Below, piece by piece: positions 50,216 to 58,652 of a stretch of 64,000 bases of DNA. The notes below the pieces were generated by a model. That model was not told the DNA's origin, made no database searches, and was given only the letters and a program-made list of their open reading frames with translations. How positions within the stretch are numbered: the stretch's first letter is position 1; every line of letters begins with the position of its first letter. A program made the position numbers and the translations under genes. Source of the DNA: Rhizobiaceae bacterium (lineage in GTDB: Bacteria > Pseudomonadota > Alphaproteobacteria > Rhizobiales > Rhizobiaceae); contig JAHBYZ010000002.1 of assembly GCA_019635695.1 (NCBI GenBank), positions 62,001-126,000 on the forward strand, given 5' to 3'.

Positions 50216-50851
50216 TCAGCGGCGGAAGATGCCGTCGGCGATGAGTGCGGTGAACTGCGCGGCGACCTCGTCGATCGGCATGCCGTTCGGACGGTACCAC
50301 TCGAGTGCCGAGTTGAGCGCGCCGAGGATGAAGGTGCGGGCCAGCTTCAGGTCGACGTCCGACCGCAGTTCGCCCGCACCGTGGGCGGATTCGAGCAGCC
50401 TGACCCAGAAGTCGCCATAGGCGTCACGCCGCACGACATGCTTGCGCCGCACTTCCACGGGCACCTGCCCGAGCACGCGACGCGACGCCAGCGCATAATC
50501 GCCGAACTCCAGGATGCTCTTCAGGTGCGCGGAAATCGCCGCCCGGATGCGATCGGCATAGGTCGTGCTCGGCGGCAGCCCCGCAATGGCGGAGTAGACG
50601 GACGCGGAGACGCCGTGGATGCCCATGTCGAGCACGGCCTCGATGAGCAGTTCCTTCGACGGGTAGTAGTAGTAGAGGCTGCCGGCCTGCAGGTTGGCGC
50701 CGTCGGCGATTGCCCGCATCGTTGTGCCGGCATAACCGCGATCGCTGAAGATGCGGGCGGCGGCAGCCAGCACCCGCTCGCGCGAAATCTCGGCCTTGGT
50801 CTGCTTCTCGGCAGTCCGGCGGCGCGGCTTGCGAAGCGTCGGCGTGTTCAT
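50216..50851 (-). CDS. TetR family transcriptional regulator
   Basis: 211 residues. Basic N-terminus (RKPRRRTAEKQTK) then HTH with RERVLAAAARIFSDRGYAGTTMRAIADGANLQAGSLYYYYPSKELLIEAV, and a TetR_C-type helical domain. ATG 50851 is chosen for its GGAAGG ribosome site; 50875 is an alternative in frame. Lies between two TTCTAACA-type operators (50155 and 52915) and behind the dehydrogenase at 50904, hence the leading candidate for their repressor, perhaps sensing an acyl-CoA (inference). Confidence 0.88.
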   Translation of the reverse strand: MNTPTLRKPRRRTAEKQTKAEISRERVLAAAARIFSDRGYAGTTMRAIADGANLQAGSLYYYYPSKELLIEAVLDMGIHGVSASVYSAIAGLPPSTTYADRIRAAISAHLKSILEFGDYALASRRVLGQVPVEVRRKHVVRRDAYGDFWVRLLESAHGAGELRSDVDLKLARTFILGALNSALEWYRPNGMPIDEVAAQFTALIADGIFRR

Positions 50852-50903
50852 CTGTCGCCTTCCGGGAGCATCCATCGCGTCGGCGACGCGTGAAGCATGG
50901 ATT

Positions 50904-52106
50904 TCAGCCCTTTAGCAAGTCGGCTGCGATGATGAGCCGCCTGATCTCCTGTGAGCCGGCCGCGATCTCCATGACCTTGGTGGTACGGTAGAGGCGGTTG
51001 ATCTCGGTATCGCGCATGTAGCCGGAACCGCCATGGATCTGCACGGCTTCGTCCATCACGAACTTGCCTGTCTGCGCTGCCTTGAACAGCGCGGCGGCGG
51101 CAAGCCTATGCACCCGCCCTCGGCCGAGGTCGCTTTCGGCCGTGCTGCTGCAGATGTCCAGTACGCGGTAGACCAGCGTGCGGGCCGCTTCCAGCGCCAC
51201 GTACATCTCCGCCAGCTTGGCCTGGATCATCTGGAACGAGCCGATCGGCTGACCGAACTGGACGCGAAGATTGGCATGGTCGATGGCAAGGTCGAGCGCG
51301 CGGCGGGCCGGCCCGATGCACAGCATCGCCGACATGACGCGTTCGAGGTCGAGGCCGCTGTGCATGATGACGTGGCCCCGGTTCTCCTCGCCGATCAGGT
51401 TGTCGGCCGGCACCCGGCAACCCTCGAAGACGAGCTCGCCATTGGGGCTGCCGCGAAAGCCCATCTTGTCGAGCTTCTGGGCGACGCGGAAACCTTCGAA
51501 CGACTTCTCCACGACGAGCGCCGAGATGCCCTTGGAGCGGCCCATCGTCGGATCGGTGCGGGCATAGACGAGAACGAGGTCGGCGATCGGTCCGTTGGTG
51601 ATGAATATCTTCGAACCCGAAACGACATAGCCGTTGCCGTCGCGCCGCGCAGCGGTCTTCATCGAACCGAGAGCATCGGAGCCGGCGCCGGGTTCTGTCA
51701 TGCCCAGCGCCCCGATCAGCTCGCCGGTGCACAGGCGCGGCAGGAAACGGCGGCGCTGTTCCTCGTTGCCGTTGCGGTAGAGGTTGTCCATGACGAGGTT
51801 GTCGGCGTTGAGCCAGCTGAAGGCGAAGGCCGGATTCCAGTAGGCCATCACCTCGCAGATCAGGCCCGACGCGAGATAGTCGAGCCCCTGCCCGCCATAT
51901 TCGGCGGGAATTGTGGTGCCGAGATAGCCCATCGCCGCGACCTCGCGGAACGTCTCTTCCGGCCACCAGTCCTCGTCGTCCATGCGCGCCTGCAGCGGGT
52001 GCAGCGTCGTCTCGAAATAGTCGCTGGCGTGCTGGCAGAGCTCAAGCTGAGCCTGCGTCAGGCCGAATTGCGTGCCCAGCCGGTATTCCTCGAACCCGAT
52101 CGGCAT
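50904..52106 (-). CDS. Acyl-CoA dehydrogenase
   Basis: 400 residues, single-chain type: TEPGAGSD, FITNGPIADLVLVYART, RVQFGQPIGSFQMIQAKLAEMY, QIHGGSGYMRDTEINRLYRTTK. Start MPIGFEEYRL at 52106 follows GAGGG; the longer frame runs into the SDR end. 16 bases after the SDR stop, so co-transcribed with it and probably with the TetR gene. Confidence 0.9.
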   Translation of the reverse strand: MPIGFEEYRLGTQFGLTQAQLELCQHASDYFETTLHPLQARMDDEDWWPEETFREVAAMGYLGTTIPAEYGGQGLDYLASGLICEVMAYWNPAFAFSWLNADNLVMDNLYRNGNEEQRRRFLPRLCTGELIGALGMTEPGAGSDALGSMKTAARRDGNGYVVSGSKIFITNGPIADLVLVYARTDPTMGRSKGISALVVEKSFEGFRVAQKLDKMGFRGSPNGELVFEGCRVPADNLIGEENRGHVIMHSGLDLERVMSAMLCIGPARRALDLAIDHANLRVQFGQPIGSFQMIQAKLAEMYVALEAARTLVYRVLDICSSTAESDLGRGRVHRLAAAALFKAAQTGKFVMDEAVQIHGGSGYMRDTEINRLYRTTKVMEIAAGSQEIRRLIIAADLLKG

Positions 52107-52122
52107 GATCCCTCGCTGGTCT

Positions 52123-52905
52123 CTAGGCGCTGATGAACTGGCCGCCGTCGGCGGCAAGCACGCGTCCGGTCACGTAGCTAGCGGCCGGCGACGCCAGGAA
52201 AGCCACGACCTGCGCGACCTCCTCGGCAGTGCCGATGCGCGGGATGGCCGCCTGCGCGAGAACGCGCGCGGTCATCTCCTCGCCCCAGTGATGCATGGCG
52301 TCGCGCCCCTGGTCGGTGTTGGTGAGGCCGGCCGCAACCGCGTTGGCGCGGATGCCGTAGCGGCCCTCTTCACGCGCGATCACGCGCACCATCGCCTCGA
52401 CGCCGGCCTTGGCCGCGGCCGATTGTGCCGAACGCGGCGAGGCTGAACGGGCCGAGATCGAGGTCACCGCAACGATCGCTCCCCGTTTGGCCGCATGCAT
52501 GATCCGCAGCGCCGGGCTGACGACGTTGAAGAAGCCGTTGAGATCGACGTCGATCATGTCGTTCCATTGCGCTGGCGCGATGTCGCGAACCGGCTTCCAC
52601 GTTGTCGCGGCGCCGGCGCAGTGCACCAGAACGTCCAGCCCCGCTCCGCCGGCCGCAGCCGCCTCCTCGACGGCGGCGGCGGCGGCGGCAGGATCGGCGA
52701 TATCGGCCTTGATGAGCAGAGGCGCCGTCCCTTGCGCACGCACCAGCTCCGCGGCTTCGGACGCCGCGGCTTCGTTGCCGCGATAGACGATGGCCACGCG
52801 CTCATGGCGCGGCGCGATGGCAACGCAGACCGCCCGGCCTATGCCTCGGGCACCGCCCGTCACCAGTGCTGTTCCCGCCCGTTCCATCGACTGCTGCCCG
52901 CTCAT
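52123..52905 (-). CDS. Short-chain dehydrogenase/reductase-like protein lacking the catalytic Tyr
   Basis: 260 residues. Nucleotide site VTGGARGIGRAV (15-26), VHCAGAA (NNAG equivalent, 94-100) and Ser149 are present, but the Y-x-x-x-K site reads S-A-A-A-K: Ser162 stands where Tyr is invariant, Lys166 is kept. The codon is unambiguous TCG. The protein may be inactive as a dehydrogenase, use another mechanism, or bind a ligand. ATG 52905 lacks a ribosome site and may be leaderless; Met7 at 52887 is an alternative start. Confidence 0.85.
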   Translation of the reverse strand: MSGQQSMERAGTALVTGGARGIGRAVCVAIAPRHERVAIVYRGNEAAASEAAELVRAQGTAPLLIKADIADPAAAAAAVEEAAAAGGAGLDVLVHCAGAATTWKPVRDIAPAQWNDMIDVDLNGFFNVVSPALRIMHAAKRGAIVAVTSISARSASPRSAQSAAAKAGVEAMVRVIAREEGRYGIRANAVAAGLTNTDQGRDAMHHWGEEMTARVLAQAAIPRIGTAEEVAQVVAFLASPAASYVTGRVLAADGGQFISA

Positions 52906-52913
52906 TGCAAAAT

Positions 52914-52942
52914 ATTCTAACTAAAGTTCGAAAAACGATCAA
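52914..52942 (-). promoter_or_regulatory. Promoter with TTCTAAC-type operator, site E
   Basis: Minus strand TTGATC (52942-52937), 17 bases, TAGAAT (52919-52914). The palindrome TTCTAACT-AA-AGTTCGAA (52915-52932; 7 of 8 arm positions match) covers spacer and -10. Only 8 bases separate the -10 from the SDR ATG, so the transcript would begin at or next to the start codon. Confidence 0.6.
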
Positions 52943-52970
52943 GCCGGCGAGCGACCCGTCGCATGAATGC

Positions 52971-54533
52971 TCAGGCCATCGTGCCTGCCGCCAGCATCTT
53001 GCGCAGTTCCGCCTTGGCGATCTTGCCGACCGGGGTATGCGGCAATTCGTCGACGAACACGACGCGTTTGGGCGTCTTGAACCCCGCCAGCCGGGCACGC
53101 GTGTGCGCCTTCAGCGCGGCGTCGTCGCGGAAGCCGTCGGCGGTCACCACGACCGCCACGACCATTTCGCCATAGACGTCGTCGGGTTGACCGACCACGG
53201 CGCACTCCTTGACCGAAGGGTGCTGGACGAGGATTTCCTCGACCTCCTTGGCGAACACGTTTTCGCCGCCGGTGCGAACCATGTCCTTCTTGCGGTCGAC
53301 GATGGTATAGAAACCGTCCTCGTTCTGCCGGGCAAGATCGCCGGTGTGCAGCCAGCCGCCGGCAAACACCTCCTCGGTGGCCTCGGCGTTGCCGATGTAG
53401 CCGGTCATCAGAGCGGGCGAGCGGATGCAGACCTCGCCGATCTCGCCGCGTGGCGTTTCGGAGAGGTCGTCATCGAGCAGCGCCACCTCGATGCCCGGCA
53501 CCGAGGTCCCGACGGAAGCGGGATGCTTCAGCGCCTCGTGCCCCTGCGCGATGGTGATGAACGGTCCGCACTCGGTCATGCCGTAGGGCAGCAGAACGGA
53601 GACGTGCGCCGCGCCGCGCTCACGGAAACGCCGTAGCCCGATGTCGAGGATGTCGGACGGGTCCTGCCCGCCATAGCCGATCATCCGCACGGCGCTCATA
53701 TCGGCGCCGTCGAAGTCCGCGTGTTCGATCAGTCCGCGCAAGGTGATCGGGAAGCACGGCACGACCGTGCAGCGATGTTCGACGATGGCGCGGATCGCGT
53801 CGCCCGCATCGAACCGGTCGACCAGCACCACGCTGCCCTGCTGCATGAAGAACATCTTCAGCCAGTCCCAGCCGCCGGTGTGGAACAGCGGCGTGTAGCA
53901 GTAGTAGCGGTCGGTTCGGCGAACGCCGAAGCTCGGCGCCGCGAACAGCCCGTCGGCGACGGTGCGACGGTGCGACAGCGCCACTCCCTTCGGCATGCCC
54001 GTGGTGCCGCTGGTGTGCAGGATCAGGTGAGTGTCGTCCCAGCTTTCGGGGGCGGAGCGGGCGAGACCCGCGCCGCCCGACGAAAACGCGCTCCACGCCA
54101 TGGCACCGTCGAGGCTGCCGCCGCGCAGCACGATGACCGGCCTGAACTCCAGCCCGCTGACCGCGGCGGCGGCGGAAGCGACGAATTCCTCGCCAACGAC
54201 GAGATAGGCCGGACGGGCATTGGCGAGGATGGCGGCGATCTCGGGTGCGCGCAGCCAGGCGTTGAGCGGGCAGAGCACGGCGCCCAGCGAGGCCAGCGCG
54301 TAATGCAGGAGCACGAGGTCGTCGGAATTGCGGTCGAGCACGGCGACACGGCTGCCGCGCACGATGCCGCGCGCCGTCAACCCTGCCGCGAGCGCGTCGA
54401 GGCGCTCGCCCAGTTCGCGCCATGTATAGCTGCGGTCGCGCCAGATCAGTCCGACCTTGTCCGGCGCCGAGCGCGCATTGGCGAGGAAGATGTCGTGGAC
54501 GAAGAAGGTCCCGGCTTCGCTGATCCTGTCCAT
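52971..54533 (-). CDS. Acyl-CoA ligase (AMP-forming)
   Basis: 520 residues. P-loop TSGTTGMPKG at 174-183, YGMTECG, TGDLARQNEDGFYTIVDRKKDMVRTGGENV and C-terminal PHTPVGKIAKAELRKML with the catalytic Lys: an intact ligase. Medium- or long-chain/aryl FadD-like. ATG 54533 chosen by family length. Starts 25 bases after the stop of a degenerate paralogue, suggesting duplication followed by decay or new use of one copy. Confidence 0.9.
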   Translation of the reverse strand: MDRISEAGTFFVHDIFLANARSAPDKVGLIWRDRSYTWRELGERLDALAAGLTARGIVRGSRVAVLDRNSDDLVLLHYALASLGAVLCPLNAWLRAPEIAAILANARPAYLVVGEEFVASAAAAVSGLEFRPVIVLRGGSLDGAMAWSAFSSGGAGLARSAPESWDDTHLILHTSGTTGMPKGVALSHRRTVADGLFAAPSFGVRRTDRYYCYTPLFHTGGWDWLKMFFMQQGSVVLVDRFDAGDAIRAIVEHRCTVVPCFPITLRGLIEHADFDGADMSAVRMIGYGGQDPSDILDIGLRRFRERGAAHVSVLLPYGMTECGPFITIAQGHEALKHPASVGTSVPGIEVALLDDDLSETPRGEIGEVCIRSPALMTGYIGNAEATEEVFAGGWLHTGDLARQNEDGFYTIVDRKKDMVRTGGENVFAKEVEEILVQHPSVKECAVVGQPDDVYGEMVVAVVVTADGFRDDAALKAHTRARLAGFKTPKRVVFVDELPHTPVGKIAKAELRKMLAAGTMA

Positions 54534-54558
54534 GGCTCGCCCGCTCCGTCCCGACCGG

Positions 54559-55782
54559 TTAGTCCGCCGCTGCCGGAGCGGGATGCAATATTCCCTCGCC
54601 GGTGCGCCATGCGAGGATGCCGGTGCGCACGCCGTGAAGGCCGGTCGCGGCGACACCAACTTCGGCGCTGCCGCAATAGCCGGCAGCCACCATCGGCGAA
54701 CGCACGTGAATCCGGCCGACGCCGCCCGGGCCGGCCTCACGCCCGCCATCATCGATCAACGCGATGTCGCAGCCCGGCAGGGCGGTGCCCAGCATGTTCG
54801 GATGCGCGTTGCGTTCGACCTCGCGCGCGACGAGCAGAACCGGACCGGTCTCGGCGACAAGCAGGGCCGTCGAAACACCCGCAAGGCCAAACCGGCCGGC
54901 AGCCGCGACTGCCGCTCCCCGCTGCTGCACCGCACTGTCGGCGCAGGACAGGATGACGCGTTGCGCATTGCTCAAGCGCGCTCCGGAAGCCAATGCGGCC
55001 TCGAGCGCGACCGGATCGGCGACAATCACCGAGAGGTCGGGCAGGTCGTCCGGCCCGAGATCGAAAGTCCCGGCCCGGACGGGCGCCAGCGCGACCGTGG
55101 CCTGCTGTATCCATAGCGTCACAAGCCACTGGAAGCGGAAGGGATCGGCGGCCGAATATGCGAGCAGGACCCGGTCCTGTCGCCTGATGCCAAGCCCGGC
55201 GCTGGCCGCCGCTGCATTGAGCACGGCCTGGCGATGGCTGATCATCACGCCGCGCGGCTCGGCCGCCCGCCCTTCGGCATAGACGATCAGATGCACATCG
55301 TCCCAGGACGCCGGCGCCGTACGCTTGCCGGAAGCGACGGCAGGCTCGCCTGCGGGACCGGCGGCAATGTCTTCGAGAACCTTCGTGCGCAGCCCCGCGG
55401 CGGAAATCACCTCGCGCAGGCGGGCCGCCGTCTCTGGCTGGCTGCAGGCAAAGGTGGGCCGGCAATCAGCGCAGATGCGGCGCAATTCGGTCGCTGAAAG
55501 CGCTGGGTCCAACGGCGCTGCGACGGCGCCGATCGAGGCGATGGCGAAATAGAGCGCGACTTCCCGCTCGGCACGGCCCTCAAGCAGGGCGACGATCGAA
55601 CCGCGCACGACACCGGCGGCCACCAGAGACGCGCGGACGTCTTCCACCTCGGCGCGAAGTTCCGCCCAGCCGACGCTGCGCCCATTGGCGACGAGGGCGA
55701 CGCCAGCGGGGCTGGTGCGCTCGTTCGCACGCAGGATGGAATGCACGCAGCCTGCGGCGAGAAATTCCCGGAGCGTGTCCAT
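54559..55782 (-). CDS. Degenerate AMP-binding (acyl-CoA ligase-like) protein
   Basis: 407 residues, versus about 520 in intact ligases. The N-terminal domain aligns in outline (WAELRAEVEDVRASLVAAGVVRGSIVALL, GAVAAPLDPALSATELRRI), but the P-loop TSGTTGxPKG is replaced by AEGRAAEPRG (169-178), the A5 YGxTE site is not recognisable, and the chain stops after a TGI segment where TGD should be, with no C-terminal domain or catalytic Lys. No internal stop or obvious frameshift is seen, and the frame is open throughout, so it may be kept as a non-catalytic protein or be an old pseudogene. Confidence 0.75.
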   Translation of the reverse strand: MDTLREFLAAGCVHSILRANERTSPAGVALVANGRSVGWAELRAEVEDVRASLVAAGVVRGSIVALLEGRAEREVALYFAIASIGAVAAPLDPALSATELRRICADCRPTFACSQPETAARLREVISAAGLRTKVLEDIAAGPAGEPAVASGKRTAPASWDDVHLIVYAEGRAAEPRGVMISHRQAVLNAAAASAGLGIRRQDRVLLAYSAADPFRFQWLVTLWIQQATVALAPVRAGTFDLGPDDLPDLSVIVADPVALEAALASGARLSNAQRVILSCADSAVQQRGAAVAAAGRFGLAGVSTALLVAETGPVLLVAREVERNAHPNMLGTALPGCDIALIDDGGREAGPGGVGRIHVRSPMVAAGYCGSAEVGVAATGLHGVRTGILAWRTGEGILHPAPAAAD

Positions 55783-55870
55783 GACCGTGCCCAGCGATTG
55801 CCCGGGTCGAAGCACTATCGGCCAGCCCAACGGACGCGAAGTCCGGTGAGTCCACGATATGGACTGGACT

Positions 55871-57076
55871 TCACAGGCTGGTGGCGCGCTCCCGGCAGAA
55901 GCTGCGGTCGAGCTCGGCCAGCCGGTTGATGCCGAGCATCGCCATGTTTCTATCGATCTCGTCTGCAAGCAGCCGCACGAGGTGAAGCACCCCGGCCTGA
56001 CCGCCGACCGATGCGGCGAAGATGAAGGGCCGGCCGAGAAACACGAAGGATGCGCCGAGCGCCAGTGCCTTGATGACGTCGGAGCCGCGGCGCACCCCAC
56101 TGTCGAGCATCACGGGAACCGCGCCGCCGACCGCGTCGACAATGCCGGGCAGAACGCGTAGCGGCGACGGCGTGCCGTCGAGCTGGCGGCCGCCGTGGTT
56201 GGACACCATAATGCCGTCGAGCCCCTCCCCGACCGCTCGCCTTGCATCCTCGGCGCGCAGGATGCCCTTGACCACCAGGCGCCCGCCCCAGCGTTTGCGC
56301 AGATGCGCCATGCAGCGCCAGTCGAGGCTGTCGCGCCCGTCGTGCTGGTAGGCGACGTTGCGGGCGAGGATCGGCAGGCCGCGCTGCGGCGATCCGTTCT
56401 CGAAATGCGGCAGGCCATGCTGAAGCAGCGTTCGCAGGAAGGTCCCGACCGTCCAGCGCGGATGCAGGATGCCGTCCAGGGCAAGTCGCGGGCCGGGCCG
56501 CAGCGGCGCGGTGAAGCCCGCCCGCGCGGCGTTCTCGCGGTTGGAGATGACCGGCACGTCCACGGTCGCCACCAGCGTCTTGAAACCGGCGGCCGCGATG
56601 CGGTCGACGAACGGGTCGATGCGGCCGACATCGCCGGGAAAATAGGCCTGGAACCAGCTGTCCGGCGCAGCGCGTGCAACGTCTTCCATGCGGATCAGCG
56701 ACGCGCCGCTCATGATCATCGGGATGCCGACCCGCCGGGCGGTCTGCGCCAGGACCAGGTCGCCGCGATAGGCGGCCAGCGCCGACAGCCCGACCGGGGC
56801 GATGCCGAAAGGCGCGGCATGCTCGACGCCGAACAGGCTGGTCGACTGGCTGCGGGACGCAACGTCGACCAGCACCTTCGGCAGCAGCTGGTATTCGGCG
56901 AAGGCCGCACGGTTGTCGTCGCGAGAGCCGTTGGTCTCCGAGCCATTGGCGATGTAGCCGAAGACGGGCCGGGGCAGGTGCTGTCGCGCAAGAAGCTCGA
57001 AATCGTCGAGCGCCAGTACTTTTCGCAGGCGGTGCGAGGTCGAAAGCACGGCGTTGGTCTGGACCGCGGACGTCAT
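55871..57076 (-). CDS. FMN-dependent L-2-hydroxyacid oxidase/dehydrogenase
   Basis: 401 residues, TIM-barrel. Catalytic His294 and Arg297 in SNHGGRQLDG, phosphate-binding DSGVRRGSDVIKALALGA, GIAPVG at 91-96, Tyr41 in PVFGYIANG. Members include L-lactate, mandelate and glycolate oxidising enzymes. Ends LAELDRSF. Placed between two ligases and 1.6 kb from a GlcD-type enzyme that would oxidise the D-isomers. 7 bases after the ligase stop, so the same operon. Confidence 0.9.
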   Translation of the reverse strand: MTSAVQTNAVLSTSHRLRKVLALDDFELLARQHLPRPVFGYIANGSETNGSRDDNRAAFAEYQLLPKVLVDVASRSQSTSLFGVEHAAPFGIAPVGLSALAAYRGDLVLAQTARRVGIPMIMSGASLIRMEDVARAAPDSWFQAYFPGDVGRIDPFVDRIAAAGFKTLVATVDVPVISNRENAARAGFTAPLRPGPRLALDGILHPRWTVGTFLRTLLQHGLPHFENGSPQRGLPILARNVAYQHDGRDSLDWRCMAHLRKRWGGRLVVKGILRAEDARRAVGEGLDGIMVSNHGGRQLDGTPSPLRVLPGIVDAVGGAVPVMLDSGVRRGSDVIKALALGASFVFLGRPFIFAASVGGQAGVLHLVRLLADEIDRNMAMLGINRLAELDRSFCRERATSL

Positions 57077-57083
57077 GCCGCGC

Positions 57084-58640
57084 CTATCGCACCGACCGCG
57101 GCGACGGTTCCCGCTCGCGCTGGCGGGCCTTCAGAGCCGAGTCGCGCAGCAGCCGCTTCCTGATCTTGCCGGACTCCTCGCGCGGCAGATGTTCGTGGAT
57201 CTCTATGAGAGCGGGAACCTTGTAGGCGGCGAGCCGCGCGGCGAGGAACTGCCTGATTGCGCCGGGTTCGAGCTGCGCATCGGCGCGCGGCTGGACGATC
57301 GCCATGAGTGTCTCGCCGTAGAGATCGTCCGGCAGCCCGAAGACCGCGCTGTCGGCCACGCCCGGCATTTCCGCCAGCACGCCTTCGATCTCGGCCGGGT
57401 AGATGTTCACGCCGCCCGAGATGACCATGTCGCGCTTGCGGTCGCACAGGTAGAGGAATCCGTCCGCGTCGAGATAGCCGACGTCGCCGGTGAGGATGAG
57501 GTCGCCTCGCTGCAGCGCGTCCCGTTCGGCCTGCCGGCCGCTGTAGGTGAAATCCGAATGCGCCATGTTGCGCCCGAGCACTTCGCCGATCCCGCCTGTC
57601 GGCAGCCGGTTGCCCTCGTCGTCCTCGATCGCGAGCATGCAGTCTGGCGCGGCCCGCCCCACCGTGCCCGGATGCGCCAACCATTCCGCGCTGGTGCAGA
57701 AGGTCAGCGGCCCGTGCTCGGTCGACCCGTAATATTCGTTGATGACCGGCCCCAGCCAGTCGATCATCGCCTGCTTGACTGCCGGCGCGCAGGGCCCGCC
57801 GGCGTGCAGCACGAACCGCAGCGATGACAGGTCATGGCGGTCGCGCATCTGTGCCGGCAGCGCCAGCAGCTTCACGAACATCGTCGGCACGGCATAGACA
57901 TGCGTGATGCCGTGGCGCTCGATGGCGGCCAGGAACTCCTCCGCCTCGAAGCGCGGAAGCAGCACCAGGCGCTCCGCCAGCCGCACCGCGCGCAGCGAGA
58001 AGAAGTTCGGCGCGGCGTGGTAGAGCGGCGCGGTCATGAGCACACGATCGCCCGGACCTATGCCGTACACCGCGGCGCGCATGCGCGCCGCCGCCTGCGC
58101 CAGTTCGGGCGCGAGCGGACGTCGGCGCACGCCCTTCGGATTGCCGGTGGTGCCAGATGTGTAGATTACGCTGTCGGGTGCCGGCCCCGCTTCTTCGCGG
58201 AGCGGTTCGAGCGCGCCGATCCAGTCGGGCCAGAACTCGTGTCCCGTCGCGGTCGCCGGCAAGGGAGGTGACCTGAAGGCGCGACGCAGGGCAGGCGGGG
58301 CCGGCACCACCACCACCTTCAACGTCGCCGCAAGGTCCGTAACGACTTCCCCGAGCAGGTCGTCATGGACGAGCAGCACCTTCGGATGGCAGTCGCCGAT
58401 CACATAGAGCAGCTCGTCGCGCCGGAAATGCCAGTTCAGCGGAACCGCATAGGCGCCGAGCTGCTGTGCCGCCAGCGTCGCCTCCAGGAAGGCGCTGTCG
58501 TTGCGCATCAGGATGCAGATGCAGTCTCCGCGCCCGACGCCGAGCCCGCGCAGGCCGGCGGCGACACGGCCGACCCGCTCGCGCAGCGCTGGGCCGGCGA
58601 TGGCCTCGTCGATGGTGATGATGGTCGCGGCGTGAGTCAT
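57084..58640 (-). CDS. Acyl-CoA ligase (AMP-forming)
   Basis: 518 residues. P-loop YTSGTTGNPKG at 160-170, NEYYGSTEHG, TGDVGYLDADGFLYLCDRKRDMVISGGVNIYPAEIE and C-terminal PREESGKIRKRLL with the catalytic Lys: intact. The YGSTEH form is common in fatty- and bile-acid-type ligases. 12 bases after the GlcD-type gene, second gene of the long minus-strand operon. Confidence 0.9.
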   Translation of the reverse strand: MTHAATIITIDEAIAGPALRERVGRVAAGLRGLGVGRGDCICILMRNDSAFLEATLAAQQLGAYAVPLNWHFRRDELLYVIGDCHPKVLLVHDDLLGEVVTDLAATLKVVVVPAPPALRRAFRSPPLPATATGHEFWPDWIGALEPLREEAGPAPDSVIYTSGTTGNPKGVRRRPLAPELAQAAARMRAAVYGIGPGDRVLMTAPLYHAAPNFFSLRAVRLAERLVLLPRFEAEEFLAAIERHGITHVYAVPTMFVKLLALPAQMRDRHDLSSLRFVLHAGGPCAPAVKQAMIDWLGPVINEYYGSTEHGPLTFCTSAEWLAHPGTVGRAAPDCMLAIEDDEGNRLPTGGIGEVLGRNMAHSDFTYSGRQAERDALQRGDLILTGDVGYLDADGFLYLCDRKRDMVISGGVNIYPAEIEGVLAEMPGVADSAVFGLPDDLYGETLMAIVQPRADAQLEPGAIRQFLAARLAAYKVPALIEIHEHLPREESGKIRKRLLRDSALKARQREREPSPRSVR

Positions 58641-58652
58641 CGTCGCCTTGCG

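Noticed and set aside
54559-55782. A frameshift explaining the degenerate ligase
   Set aside because: Other frames near the P-loop and the end do not restore the missing motifs, and the frame stays open, so true divergence is preferred.
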